A DNA stretch of 64,000 nucleotides, taken from contig NC_067207.1 in the NCBI RefSeq assembly GCF_026262505.1, forward strand, positions 13,112,082-13,176,081, given 5' to 3'. The notes beneath the pieces were generated by a model. It was not told the origin of the DNA and did not search any database. It saw only the letters and a program-made list of their open reading frames with translations. Shown here piece by piece: positions 32,573-43,815 of this stretch. The stretch comes from Trichomonas vaginalis G3. Its lineage: Eukaryota > Parabasalia > Trichomonadida > Trichomonadidae. A program made the translations under genes and the position numbers. Within the stretch, counting starts at the first letter, position 1, and every line of letters starts with the position of its first letter.

Positions 32573-34394
32573 TATATTTTTTTTAACAAGGTGAATATAA
32601 CTTTTGATCGAAATCAATGAGTTACATGAATTATCATTTATCTAACTACAATTAAATTGTGAAAATATACTATCCAATATTAGCGTTTAATAAAATCAAA
32701 GATTATTGACTTATATTTTGAAAGTAATCTAAGCAGAATTTAGATATCCAAATTCTAAATATCTTCATGCTTAGATGCTAGATAATATATTCTTATTTGA
32801 AAAATTTATAATGTTATTATTTTCTTATTTGATATTTACTACAAGCAGAAAAGCATTTATATTGTAAATTAACAGATTATGATAATTATACTCGTTTTTA
32901 TATGTTCTTAATGAAGAATATCAAACGTAGTTCTATGAGTTTTAAAAAATGAAAAGTTTTAATATGGCTAATATATTTATTATCATTAATAGAATAAAAA
33001 AGTTTTTTTCGCATATCACTCGATGATTTACCTTCGAGTTTTGATAAATTTCGAAAAAATTTAAGGAATGCTCTTTGAATTTCTTTACCTATAAGCATAT
33101 TATCTGCCGTATTATTTTTCGCTAATTGTAGAATTTTATTTAATTTTAATAATTAACCTTCTAAGCTTATTGAGAGATCACATTGTATATTTGATACGTA
33201 GTACATATGCTAAATCTGTGAATTAGATTGTAAGATATTGAACAAACGTTCTTAAACATTTTAGATTTTAGGGAATTACTGAATTAAACTATATTTCTTA
33301 TATGATATCTTCATGTTTGGATGCTTTGGGTATAATTTATTGGGCTTTTTCTATCCAAATGTTTGGCAATGGTAACCCAATTTCTAACAAATTTATGATG
33401 GAAAAATTTATGACTTTTATGGAGCCGAAAAAAAAGCATATAATGAATAAGACTATTAAAGATAAGCTGTAATTTGATTGTGAATTTTAAGAAAAGAATT
33501 TGGATTAAAATTTGAAATTCTTTTTTTTTGAAAATTAGCCGATGATATGCTTAAGCTAAAAATTACTAGAAGCGGTGTGATATAATTTATATAAAAAAAC
33601 TCATAATTGCCATTATTATTGGTACATATAAAGTCAAATTATAATTTGCAGTTATGCTTTAATCAAAATCTATATTGAAACGCTTTGTCACATCCATTAA
33701 AAAGGCTGTCGCATATAAATCCAAACATTTGCTTGGTATGTACTTTTCCATTTTAACGTCCTGATTGATATAAGCATGTTTTACACTTTAAAATAGTAAT
33801 TATGACAACCTGTACACCATAGAAGTAGGCTATAACAAGAAAAATTAGATTGACATCGAATAATTTCAAGATTTAGAAACAATTTGTAGCTTTCTCAATT
33901 ATCTAGAGTTAAAATTCATTTATAATGAGGTCATATATTTTAATTATCTTGTAATAAGGGTTTCGTTTTGCGAAAAAAACGTACAATACGCAATTTCGCT
34001 AAAAAACATTTAGCTAGCAATTTCGACCTTTGACTCCACTCAAGACGTCACTTTTTTAATTTTGCGGTATCATATTTTTGGAAAATCTTTATGAATATTA
34101 TATAAAAAGTCTCTTTAATATCTATATTTCATATTTTTATCGATTTTTAAAGTTTTTGCGAAAAGTATTCAATTATTTTTGCTATTTGGTCGGGTAAATG
34201 TCAGATTTGCGACATTTTCTGATATGATATTCAGATTCTACGTTTATATAGTAATTTATGCTTTACATGTATTTTATATAAATTTTTATTGAATTCAAAT
34301 ATTCAATAGTTTTTTTATGCTAGATTAGTTGTATTTATTTAAATATATTATATTGGCAACCTTTCTTTACCCTGTCCTAATAAACGCATTTTGT

Positions 34395-34490
34395 AAAAAA
34401 ATATAGTGCATCAGTTTCGAACTAGCGTCCCGGGTACCCAATAGTATGGGGTAATAACCATTCGACCATTTGCCACGTAAAGCATCGCCG
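34395..34490 (-). other. tRNA-like relic 3
   Basis: On the minus strand an A-box-like TGGTCGAATGG (34458-34468) and a B-box-like AGTTCGAAAC (34414-34423), followed by a T run (34395-34400 read on minus). The stems are imperfect. Confidence 0.25.
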
Positions 34491-34847
34491 GATTTTTTGT
34501 ATTTAATCACTCCCAAAACACTGTTTTGGCTTATTGGAAGCATATCAGACATAATCGCCATAATCAAAAAATCTATATACCCAATAAGTAATAAATTTGT
34601 CGATATAGATTTTCCATAAAATTAGTTTTTAGTCTGATCTTAAAATAAATTTAATTTTTTATATCAAAAAATCACATTTAAAACTACCTTTTTAGTAGCT
34701 CGAAATCCTGTTGGTGGATTTCGGGCGTACTTCAAAATTAGCTTTTCTTCTACATATGCAAGCTATATTTTAAATATGGGGCAAATCGGATCGGCGAAAG
34801 GAGTTTAGTTACCTTTTTTTTGGAAGATTTTCTGGAAGTTAAAAGAT

Positions 34848-35553
34848 TAGACTTATTCATAAAGGCGACGGAATTTATGAATAGGGTACCCTATTTATGA
34901 ACGGTTAGAATTTGGAAAAACCGTCGCAAGTATGAAAACCCTAAATATGGAAAAACCGTCAAAAGTATGAACAGGTAGGTGATCGGAATCTTCATATTTT
35001 TTATTTGGAATTTCCAAACAAAAGTTATTTCGAAATTCCAATCAATTTGGAATTTCGAAACAAGAATCTAATAATCAATTATGTATGGAAATTAGAAATA
35101 ATCCCTATACTATATGCTATTGTTTTTCACTTTTTTCTAAAAAATCTTCTAAATTAATTTAGATTTAATTAATTTTTAGACTAAATGCAAATACACATGA
35201 ATAATTTCTGTAATTATTGAAGAAGACTTATACTTATATCTTAACATATTCATGAATATTCTTATTTCTGATTTCTTTTTCCATTTGACAAATAAAGGGT
35301 TATCCACACTTGTCAACTTATTTATGAATAAGCATTGGAGTTTATAAATTCCAAATTGATTGGAATTTCGAAATAACTTTTGTTTGGAAATTCCAAATAA
35401 AAAATATGAAGATTCCGATCACCTACCTGTTCATACTTTTGACGGTTTTTCCATATTTAGGGTTTTCATACTTGCGACGGTTTTTCCAAATTCTAACCGT
35501 TCATAAATAGGGTACCCTATTCATAAATTCCGTCGCCTTTATGAATAAGTCTA
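34848..35553. mobile_element. Foldback MITE with 208-bp perfect arms
   Basis: Left arm 34848-35055 and right arm 35346-35553 are inverted copies with no difference seen by eye; the loop is 290 bp. Tips read TAGACTTATTCATAAAGG. TA at both outer edges fits a TA target duplication as in Tc1/mariner, but the TA could also belong to the arm. Within each arm are smaller palindromes (AGGGTACCCT, GGAATTTCC) and repeats of GGTTTTTCC. Non-coding, non-autonomous. Confidence 0.85.
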
Positions 35554-36318
35554 TTATATGAATATTCATTCGTTGATAAGATTTATATGATATGTAATGC
35601 TTGTTCATAAGATAAATATGCTTGTATGATAAATAATTAAATTATTTCTATAATCACTATATCTAACTTTAATTGATATTGATGAAATTTACAATATTTC
35701 GAAAGGTATTGAATATTCTTTATAATGCAAAAGAAAAGGAAGAAATCAAAACAATTTCATTTACAAATGTTTATAAAATTGGTAATCTAAAGAGTGAAAA
35801 CATAAAATGTTTTTTTTTCCCAAATTTGCAATCCTAATACAACACAATATAAATATCGATATGACATTTGTAGATACTTCCTAATTCAGTGTATTCTTTT
35901 AGGTGAATAATTTGATCGGACATGGGAAAAAAATCTACACAATTCAATTTTTTCCAAAATTCAATTTTATAGCGCAACACAAAAATTATCTAAAAATTTT
36001 TATGAGCTGCTAATGGTAGAAACCTGAGATTTTTTTAAAATCGGTATGACAGAAGCGACCAATATTGGTGGTATTTGATGATACATTGCAACACTATGCA
36101 TACCATAGGATAAGCCAAGGAAAAAAAAGTGCTTTAAAAATATTCAATTATTTCTTTTCTGAAGTTTACATCAAATATAGTGCTATATATAGCCATTATT
36201 TTCCTATGGATAAAATATCAAAAATAAACTATATAACAAACGTTTTTTCATTCAAAAGAATTGAGAATTTAGAGTCTTCGAAATTGAATCAAAACCGTGA
36301 ATTATTTTTTTCCATTGC
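35554..36318. other. Intergenic, upstream of 36319 gene
   Basis: AT-rich. An 85-codon open frame over 36065-36322 has a TTG start and no protein character. T-rich sequence with CCATTG ends directly at the ATG of the next gene and may hold its initiator. Confidence 0.5.
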
Positions 36319-36783
36319 ATGAGCAGCTCAGCGAACGCCAATCACAAGCATAGAAACGGACTCCGCCGCATCTTCTTCTTCAAGGATGGACAACCACCAG
36401 TTGTAAGGGATATTGATACCCCAGACTGGAAGAAAAGAAGAATAAGAAAGAGACAACATGAAAATTTAAAACAATTGGGTTTGATGCTTCAGCGACTTCC
36501 TCAATGCACAGCCAATATGTTGGCGAGTCAACCAATGAGACAATGCCAAACAATTCCTTCGCCACAGGTAATTTATCAATCCCAACCACAAGTCCAACCC
36601 CAAGCCTCCCCAAAAGCGGATCCCCTGATTCAGAAGATTCCTCCAATTCAGAACTACGGTCTGATTACTCAGATTTCTGAGGAAATCTCTGATCCTAATG
36701 CGGATGCATTCTTTGAAGAAATCGCCGCTTTTGAGGATCAGGATTTCGATATTGAATTTGACCCACAAATGGAATTTTTCTAA
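36319..36783 (+). CDS. Unrecognised 154-aa protein, basic N-terminal and acidic C-terminal
   Basis: Not recognised. Codon use is more balanced than the surrounding sequence, which supports a real gene. N-terminal 30 residues include RNGLRRIFFFKDGQPP; then a strongly basic helix (KKRRIRKRQHENLKQLGLMLQRL, residues about 36-58), a Gln/Pro-rich linker, and an acidic end (FFEEIAAFEDQDFDIEFD). A basic helix followed by a Gln/Pro linker and acidic tail resembles a small transcription regulator with an activation-like region; this is inference. The start at 36319 lies a few bases after a T-rich block, the usual short trichomonad leader. First gene of the host island. Confidence 0.65.
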   Translation: MSSSANANHKHRNGLRRIFFFKDGQPPVVRDIDTPDWKKRRIRKRQHENLKQLGLMLQRLPQCTANMLASQPMRQCQTIPSPQVIYQSQPQVQPQASPKADPLIQKIPPIQNYGLITQISEEISDPNADAFFEEIAAFEDQDFDIEFDPQMEFF

Positions 36784-37016
36784 TTTTGATTGGCCAGCAT
36801 GCTGACCTTTCATTTCCCATTAGAAAGTCCATCGGGTTTAATTTTTGCACAAATCCTTTAAACATTTAAAGGTAAACATCTTAATTTTACAAATTTTATT
36901 GCTTTTTTTTTTGAATTATCATGCTAACAAATATCTTTATTTATAAATCTAACAATAAAAAATTATACAAAGCTGCAACCATTGCACAATGTATAATTAG
37001 AAAAAAATAACAAAAA

Positions 37017-38165
37017 TTATTTCCTTGAAACTCTTCCAGATTTTCCTTTCTTTTTCTTCGAAGCTCGTGGAGCAGTCTTCAGGAATTTTCTTATTTCAAG
37101 CTGTAGCCTCAAAGATGAAGAAATCATATCTTGATACAATTTATTTGCTGCAAGGCTTCTTTGACTCTGAGCACCTTCATCACTCTTCATAGGATTCCTT
37201 ATTTTATTGATCGCGTCAACTTCTTTTTGAAGTTCTTTTAATTCTTTTTCTAAATTTTCTGCAGTTACTTTAGATTCTTTATTTTGCTCAAGTAAGCTCT
37301 TCATATCTGTATCATATTTCTGTATAAGGTTTTGCAAAGCCTCTTCCTCCTTTCTGAGTGCTCTTCTCAGTTTTCCTTCTTCTTCATTATCTGTTTTTTG
37401 AGTTTTCCCTGCTTTCTCCTTTTTTGCGCCAAGTTTCATTCGAATTGCTTCTTCAGAGTTTTTCTCATCTTCAAGAGGAGCATCATCAACAGGTAATGAA
37501 CTCTCTGTAGCCTTCGCCTGCATCAATAATTGCTTGACAGCATCGTATTGTTCTTCTTTTTCACGAACAAGTTGATCTCTTTCACGACTTGTTTTAGAAT
37601 CACGTACTTTGAGTTGATCTATGAGTTCTTTATTTGTTTTCTTGCGTAGTTTAATATCATTTACAAGACGATTTTGTTTTTCCTCAATTTCGACGGGTGT
37701 AGAAAAGCGCAAAACTTCCATCGAATTAAGGTCTTTGAACATTGACGTCATTTTAACTGTAGCTCCACCACTACTTGTAACTTGAGCTAATAATGGTTCG
37801 AAATAATCTGAATGAATTCTTAAAACGCGAATTAGACTTCGAGAAGCTTCTTTATAGATCTCTCTTAGCTCCTCAAAGTCTTGTTGACAGCCAGGTTTTG
37901 GATCTCCGTCAGCTGTCATTACTGATAGTAAAGCTTTTTGGTCTGTAATGAATTCATTATGCGCTGCTACAACTTCTTGAGGTGCATCAAATTTCCCATC
38001 CAAATAATCATCTAAAGAAGAAAGGATTAAAGAGAAATCAACGCGAGATGCAGTATCTTGAAGAACTGCAAGAATTCTTCTTGATTCAATTGATGAAATT
38101 CTTGCACCTGCATCATTTGATGGGCTTTTTGGCTTTGTAGATAAGGCTGATGCCCTTGATGTCAT
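37017..38165 (-). CDS. Coiled-coil protein, possibly DRC10/IQCD-like axonemal protein
   Basis: A 382-aa protein. The N-terminal part (ARISSIESRRILAVLQDTASRVDFSLIL) resembles the opening of dynein regulatory complex subunit 10 (IQCD), which tells of a role in the flagellar axoneme. From about residue 170 to 330 it is heptad-rich coiled coil, Lys/Glu-heavy. It ends in a very basic tail (KKKKGKSGRVSRK). No clear IQ motif is visible, which IQCD proteins usually have, so the assignment is tentative; a generic coiled-coil protein is the alternative. Start: ATG after CTCAAATTTTCA, a TCA-type trichomonad initiator-like context. Same strand as the next two genes. Confidence 0.6.
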   Translation of the reverse strand: MTSRASALSTKPKSPSNDAGARISSIESRRILAVLQDTASRVDFSLILSSLDDYLDGKFDAPQEVVAAHNEFITDQKALLSVMTADGDPKPGCQQDFEELREIYKEASRSLIRVLRIHSDYFEPLLAQVTSSGGATVKMTSMFKDLNSMEVLRFSTPVEIEEKQNRLVNDIKLRKKTNKELIDQLKVRDSKTSRERDQLVREKEEQYDAVKQLLMQAKATESSLPVDDAPLEDEKNSEEAIRMKLGAKKEKAGKTQKTDNEEEGKLRRALRKEEEALQNLIQKYDTDMKSLLEQNKESKVTAENLEKELKELQKEVDAINKIRNPMKSDEGAQSQRSLAANKLYQDMISSSLRLQLEIRKFLKTAPRASKKKKGKSGRVSRK

Positions 38166-38677
38166 TGAAAATTTGAGAAAATTTACGTTTTTTATTTTTT
38201 ATATGGACAAACAAATCAACTATTTTTATTGCAAATATAGCAAATATAGGCATAGGATTTAGTAAATTCATTGGATATATTTCATTTTGACCATTACTTC
38301 AGCTAAATCTCGATCAATTCAAACCCAATATTCTGTTTAAGGAACTTTAAATAAGATAATTATAATTTTTATGATATAACATTCTGTTGTCATGCTTGCA
38401 TGTGGAGTTTAAACTCAAAAAATTAATTTTTCAAATAAATGCCAATATTAAATGCCTTAGTATGTGTTAAAAATTTTTGAAGGGATTTTAGCTAAAGCCA
38501 TTAATTTTTTGAATAATAAAGTTTTTATGAAATATCTTGCCAAAATATGTAAATTTTAGAAATACTTATCAAATAAATTATTTATATAGGTTATTTATTC
38601 TAACAAAATAAGCACAAATTCAAATGAAATCAAATACAGCATTGAAATCATCTGATTTTTGTGCCAAAACTAAATAA
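38166..38677. other. Intergenic between two minus-strand host genes
   Basis: AT-rich, no gene or repeat seen. It must hold the promoter of the 37017-38165 gene at its left side and the 3' end of the next gene at its right side. Confidence 0.6.
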
Positions 38678-40417
38678 TTATAAAGACTTTGCTTGAGTAA
38701 TCAAAGTATTAAAATCAAATTTCGCATTTGCGCTGTCTTCCAGTTCATTATCATCTGGTTCAGGAATTGCACCGATTTGGAAGGAGAACCAACCAGAAAT
38801 TGGCTTTTGCCAGTCTGTATCTTCCTGTTTTGATGGTTCTTTCTCATCTTTTGCAAGTCCTGGAGTATCAATCGTTTCTGGCATAAAAGTAGCCAGTGGC
38901 ATTGCAGCATCACGTGTAATATCAATTGGGGGTTCAGGTAGTAATGATTTCGGAGGCTTAGGGAGCTCGAGAACCTCAATCATTACACTACTTGTGTTAT
39001 TATCGGAAAGTTTTTGTTCAGAGACTTCTTCTGGAGGTAAAGGAAGTACAACTTTCTTTCCCTTTGAGTCCGATGACGTACTTTCTGTTACTTTTTCTGA
39101 TAATTTCTCGGTATCAGATTTCTTTGCTGTTTCGGGTTTCGAAGGCTTAGAATTATCCTTACTTTGGAACTCAAAGTCGGAAGATTTGCTGTTTTTAGGG
39201 CTTGACGAAGAATCTCTTTTTTCAAAATCAACTTTTTTGGTTTCTGAGTCTCCTTTGGAAACCTTTGGTTGTATATCGGACTTAGATGACTTTTCTTCCT
39301 TCGATTTCGATTCGGATTTAGAAGATTTTTCAGATTTGGAAATTTTCTCTTCTTTGCTTGATGATTGCTTCGATTCTTTAGAGGATGATGGCTTATCATC
39401 TGATCTTAACTTTGAATCGTTTTCGGCCTTTTCAATCGGAATAATTTTTGGAATTTCCGAAGAACCTTTTCTTTGCATTCTTTTCTCATTTGGAATCGAT
39501 TCTTTATCGTTTGGCGGTTGTTGGTTCTCGGCCACGTTCTGTGGATTTAAATCGAATTTTGGAGTTGATTTTGAGCGGCTTCCTATATGATGTCTTCTTC
39601 TCACAGATTTAGAATCTCCATTTAATTGCTTCTGTTCACTTTCTTTTGCCTTTTTTGAAGATTCATCGACTTTTTTCTCTGTTTCTTTATTTTCGCTACC
39701 GTGGCGGCGACGGTGACGATGTTCGTGCTTAACTGGTTGCTGTTGTTCCTTTTCTGGCTGTTTTGCACTTGAGTTGCTCTTTCTATGATGGCGATGTCTT
39801 CTTTTTGGTTGAGGAGCTTGCTCTTGTACGGCACCGTCATCATCAAGTGCAAGGAGGAGTTGTGGGGCGGCTGTAATTTTGGATTCTTGTTCCTTTTCTT
39901 TTTTAGTATTATTTTTCTCTTCTTCTTGTTTTTTAGTAGGAGTTTCCTTAAATTTTATTTCCCTTGTAGATTTTTCAAGCCCGTTCACTACTTTAAGTGG
40001 AGGAGCTTCGGTAGGTGTATTAAATAACAAAAAATTATTTAATTTTATAGTGTCAACCAAGCCACTTGATGGCGGCGGCTTAACAGGTGGTACTTCTTTA
40101 TGTGAAAAATTATCTTTGCTTTTCGATTCAGATAACTCTGAAAGATTTGATGAATTTGATCTTGATGGCTGTTTATTATTTTCGTCTGCATTATCTGAAT
40201 TTCGTTGTCTTCTTTCTCGTATATGTCTCGGCTGGTAACTTCGTCCATCCATAAGCACTACATGTGATCGAGAATGAATCGGGCTGCTTTTAAGTGGAAT
40301 TCTTTCATCATCATCTAGATTATCAACTTCTACTTGAGGTGGTCTAACATGGTGATGATGTCGAACAACTATTACAGACTTATTATCTATGCTTTGCTTC
40401 CGAATTTTCCCGCTCAT
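38678..40417 (-). CDS. Large Ser/Lys/Glu-rich disordered protein
   Basis: A 579-aa protein of unknown function. The start is the ATG at 40417 (MSGKIRKQS); a slightly longer frame depends on a TTG. Residues about 20-85 contain His-rich RHHHHVRPP and a basic patch. The middle 350 residues are low complexity: Lys/Glu with His-Arg clusters (RRHRHHRKSNSS), then long Ser-Lys-Ser/Glu runs. The last 50 residues are ordered-looking and hydrophobic (WQKPISGWFSFQIGAIPEP). Such proteins are often phosphoregulated scaffolds or RNA-associated, which is inference. The shared strand and moderate gap to neighbours give no operon sense; trichomonad genes are transcribed singly. Confidence 0.7.
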   Translation of the reverse strand: MSGKIRKQSIDNKSVIVVRHHHHVRPPQVEVDNLDDDERIPLKSSPIHSRSHVVLMDGRSYQPRHIRERRQRNSDNADENNKQPSRSNSSNLSELSESKSKDNFSHKEVPPVKPPPSSGLVDTIKLNNFLLFNTPTEAPPLKVVNGLEKSTREIKFKETPTKKQEEEKNNTKKEKEQESKITAAPQLLLALDDDGAVQEQAPQPKRRHRHHRKSNSSAKQPEKEQQQPVKHEHRHRRRHGSENKETEKKVDESSKKAKESEQKQLNGDSKSVRRRHHIGSRSKSTPKFDLNPQNVAENQQPPNDKESIPNEKRMQRKGSSEIPKIIPIEKAENDSKLRSDDKPSSSKESKQSSSKEEKISKSEKSSKSESKSKEEKSSKSDIQPKVSKGDSETKKVDFEKRDSSSSPKNSKSSDFEFQSKDNSKPSKPETAKKSDTEKLSEKVTESTSSDSKGKKVVLPLPPEEVSEQKLSDNNTSSVMIEVLELPKPPKSLLPEPPIDITRDAAMPLATFMPETIDTPGLAKDEKEPSKQEDTDWQKPISGWFSFQIGAIPEPDDNELEDSANAKFDFNTLITQAKSL

Positions 40418-40896
40418 TGTAATTGTAAACAAACTTTATTTACAAAATATCTTTAAATGCAAAATCTATTTTAATATGATTCTACAATAATTATAAATAA
40501 TAACGAAATTACGATGGTTTAAATTTATTTCCGTTTCCTATTCAATTTTTAATGATTTTTCTGTTTTGGAACGGATTAGTTTATAAAAAAAGCCAACTCA
40601 ACTGTCCTCAACCTTTCATATTTGAATCGCTAGTTATATCACATAAGTAAGCTTTTTATATCATGATTTTATTAATTATGCTTGAATATGAAATTGTTCA
40701 ATTCTTATTTAACAATTTGGAGGTATATTAATAAAAATGTGATACTACAGCCTTGATATAACAACTTTTCGATGATCAATTCAATCATTTTAAGATGAAT
40801 TTCATTTCCATTATAAAATGATCGTATTGAAAAGAAATGCTTGTAGAGTAATTAATATATGGATAGAAGTATATTTTATTAATATTAAAAACAAAA
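40418..40896. other. Intergenic
   Basis: AT-rich spacer between the disordered-protein gene promoter and the 3' end of the Rab gene. Nothing recognised. Confidence 0.6.
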
Positions 40897-41496
40897 TTAA
40901 CAACAACCGGATTTTTGATTTTGTTTTGGATTTCCAACAACAATATGATTCGAATTACTATTAAAAGACAGAACGAAATTAGTTCCTAAACGTCCTGCTT
41001 CTGTAAATAATTGATCAACTTTATATCCAGTAGTTGCGGAAACAAAAAAGATTTTTGCAAACTGCTGTGTGAATCTAGTAATGACGTCTGATTCCGAATA
41101 AACTTTGCTGTCTAAATCTATCTTATTGATTGCTAAAACAAGAGGAGGAAGTGTTGGATTTTCTGTTCGTACAATATCAACCCATTTATCGACTTCATTG
41201 AATGATTCTTTATCTGAAATATCTGCTACAACTATACCAACGTTTGTAGAACGAACATAAAGAGGCGCAAGAGAGGAGAACTGTTCTTGGCCGGCAGTAT
41301 CCCAAATAAATAAGTCTACGTCTTGATCGTCGTAGGTAAGACGCTGCATATGGTTGACGGCTCCAATGGTTGGTTTCGGATTTTGTAGATTTGATCCATT
41401 TATCCATTGATTAATAAGCGATGTTTTACCTACTCCAGAATTACCGAGAATGACAAGCTTCACGGCAGGGATCGAGTGATCAGAACCAAGAAGCAT
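40897..41496 (-). CDS. Rab-family small GTPase
   Basis: A 199-aa Rab GTPase, expected to direct vesicle traffic on endomembranes. All G motifs are seen: P-loop GNSGVGKTS (residues about 18-26), switch I region ending PTIGA, G3 WDTAGQE with a following RabF-like SSLAPLYVRS, G4 NKID, and G5 SAT. The C terminus ends KSGCC, a di-cysteine geranylgeranylation signal. PTIGA followed by VNHMQRL fits the Rab5/Rab21-like end of the family, but subclass is uncertain. The start is the ATG at 41496; a longer frame uses TTG. Upstream CTTCTCAATTT is a TCA-type initiator-like context. Frame intact. Confidence 0.92.
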   Translation of the reverse strand: MLLGSDHSIPAVKLVILGNSGVGKTSLINQWINGSNLQNPKPTIGAVNHMQRLTYDDQDVDLFIWDTAGQEQFSSLAPLYVRSTNVGIVVADISDKESFNEVDKWVDIVRTENPTLPPLVLAINKIDLDSKVYSESDVITRFTQQFAKIFFVSATTGYKVDQLFTEAGRLGTNFVLSFNSNSNHIVVGNPKQNQKSGCC

Positions 41497-42193
41497 CAAA
41501 AAATTTTAAATTGAGAAGGTATTGACATTGAATTTTTTTATTAGATTATTTGAAAAAAATTGAACAATATACTGTAATTGTTGTCCAAATTTTTTCGGAT
41601 TTTGTTAGATGATTTGATAAACGGAAAGAATAATGGAAATTTTTGTCAAGACAAAATTTGAGATCCAAATTGATAACGCTGACAACAAATGCTTACATGA
41701 TATCAGTCTTTACCAAAGTCCACCAAGAACAAATTCTTGTCACGTTAAACGAAAACTATGATCTATAGTAGTCTCAAAATTTGGGGTCCGGACTCAGAAA
41801 ATTTTGTGAACAAAAATTTTTGATGATTAGGTTTAAAATAGTATTCTAGTTAATAATAACTAAGATAAAAATTGAATTAAAAACGATAATGTCAAATTAT
41901 ATGATTTATTCATATCTGATGATTTTGAGTTCGTTTTCACATTATAAATTGGATGAGAAAATATTATGTGCAGAAATAAATGCAATTTATTATGAAATTT
42001 CAAAAAATTACATCTTAAAAAGATTTTTAATGGAAAACTAGCAGGAAAATCACCACAATATCACGTAACTTATGATATTCTTCTTTTTTGATTACATATT
42101 AATTTTTAAACGGCAATTCCATGGAAAGTAGTATATATATGCGGGGTTTGTGACTTTTTTTGTAAACGTAAGAATTCATACAATATTGAACGA
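41497..42193. other. Host flank left of element B
   Basis: No gene seen. A short sequence at 42167-42181 (CGTAAGAATTCATAC) is an inverted near-copy of 42231-42244 inside the element's terminal repeat, so the boundary can fold back. Confidence 0.6.
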
Positions 42194-42511
42194 TTTTGTA
42201 TCATTTTTTTTAACATATGAAGTAAAAAATGTATGATTCTTACGGTTTTTATTCTTACGTTTTTGAATAAATCAAGATTTAAAAAATTTTCAAAATTGTA
42301 AGACATTTACACTCAGCCCATACATAATGAAATAAAAAAATAATTTTTTTAAAAAATAAACTTTAAAAATTCATGTCTTACATTTTTTGAATAAATGAGG
42401 GGTCCCTCGGTCCCTCGGTCCCTCGGTTAATTAACATCTTTTTGAAAATAGTGACAACATGACATTTTGACAACAGGGGGGAAAAAAGGAGGAAATTCAT
42501 GTCTTACATTT
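42194..42511. repeat. Left terminal inverted repeat of element B
   Basis: Starts TTTTGTATCATTTT. The inner third contains GGGGTCCCTCGGTCCCTCGG, then TTAATTAACATC and GACAACATGACATTTTGACA. That inner block is the unit repeated in the two internal arrays at 49327-49725 and 52085-52640. Confidence 0.9.
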
Positions 42512-42624
42512 ATGAAAAGTTTTTATTCTTACAATTCCTATATTACCATTAATAAAAAATTGACTTCTTACGTAAAATTAAAACTAAGTTAAATTTATTT
42601 TTTTCATCTTTTATTTTATAATAA

Positions 42625-43367
42625 ATGAGTATAACAACTAATTCATTGAAATCTTTAAATTTCACTAATTCAGAATTAGAAAATATTTTAGAAAATTTTG
42701 GAGACGGTTCTTATCCAACATATATGCAGAATGTGAAAGAGTTTTCCAGATTGTTGAATGAATTTAAATATAACGGACCAATTACTAAAAAGGCTATAAT
42801 GAGATATTTATTCCCAAAAAAGTTGAAAAACAGGAGAATATTCCTCTTTATGGTCCAGAGGACCTGGGCTCAGAGAGCCTTGAAACACCTCCTGAATATT
42901 TTGAAGAAAAAATTAAACAAGATGAATATTATAACGATGAAATTGAAAAACTGGAAAAAATAAGAGATGAAATAGATGAAAAAATTAAGGAATTAAGAGA
43001 AGTTGAAAATGAAGTAGAGGGTTTAATGAATATCCCAGCTTCAGAATCAGCAGTTCAGAAATCTCATGAAGAAAGATATAAAAATTACTTTTTGGAATCA
43101 ACACAAAATTTATTAGATGGCGAAATAGATGAAACACTTTCAGAAGAAGGTACTAAATTTATACGTAAACATAAGTTACAATTTATTGACGATGGAGATT
43201 ATCCATGTATATTACTTTCACCTCCTCTTGATTCTGAAAAATTCAAAAAAGCACTGAAAAATGTAACATATGCAACAAATACGATTAAGAAAGAAGACCA
43301 TGATATTTACACAAATTATTATTTAAATAAATGTACAGGTGTTAAAGTTTTTGAATTTGTTAGATAA
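42625..43367 (+). pseudogene. Unrecognised Polinton gene, broken
   Basis: First gene inside the left TIR. Not recognised. It has a helical N-terminal part (LNFTNSELENILENFGDG), an acidic coiled-coil middle and a mixed C-terminal part (FIDDGDYPCILLSPPLD). A mini-hairpin (42867-42879) lies within its coding region. Start at an ATG preceded by the TAATAA-type element leader. Broken. Confidence 0.5.
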
Positions 43368-43815
43368 AATATCAAGAAACAATTGGAACCTATAAAATTT
43401 TATGTGATTGTGTTTCATTATTGAAGATACAATAATGTTCATATGAAAGAACAGCACCGAAGGAAGATGAAGTTGAAAGGTCTATACCATTCGTTATTAA
43501 GAATATAAAAGATATGAAAACGTATAAGCATTATATTTACATTTATTTCAGAAAAAAGGAAGCAACCCATAAAACATCATCTCATCATTTATAGCTATTC
43601 ATACATTCCTTTTCAAAGTTGTGAAATTAAATAAGACAGGAATTAGATTTAATGTATCAGGTACGTCAGAGCTAAATTAAAATGTATTCGTCACGTCGCA
43701 GATGATAAAAATTTATGTGTTCTTAATTCATTTTATGGACTTTAGCCCTGGACTCTCTGAGTCTCGGACTTTAAAAAAATAAACTTTATTTTTATTTATT
43801 TTTATTCTTACATAA
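43368..43815. other. Spacer with mini-hairpin and PolB leader
   Basis: No clear gene; a few coding-like fragments without context near 43450-43550. A mini-hairpin GACTC-TCT-GAGTC lies at 43751-43763. Bases 43775-43815 form the T-rich leader ending TTACATAAATG. Confidence 0.5.

Larger units (their letters stand above)
31321..34847. other. Gene-poor 3.5-kb interval
   Basis: No protein gene recognised; only short frames without codon structure. It contains three tRNA-like relics (listed separately). The rest is plain AT-rich sequence in which I see no repeat ends. Confidence 0.55.

Noticed and set aside
31430-34490. Functional tRNA genes
   Set aside because: A- and B-box-like blocks exist, but acceptor and T stems do not pair; kept only as relics.
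36065-36322. 85-codon open frame upstream of the 36319 gene
   Set aside because: Begins with TTG, has no protein character and overlaps the start of a better gene.
38994-39590. 198-codon plus-strand open frame
   Set aside because: Antisense of the low-complexity Ser/Lys-rich gene at 38678-40417; stop-poor for that reason.
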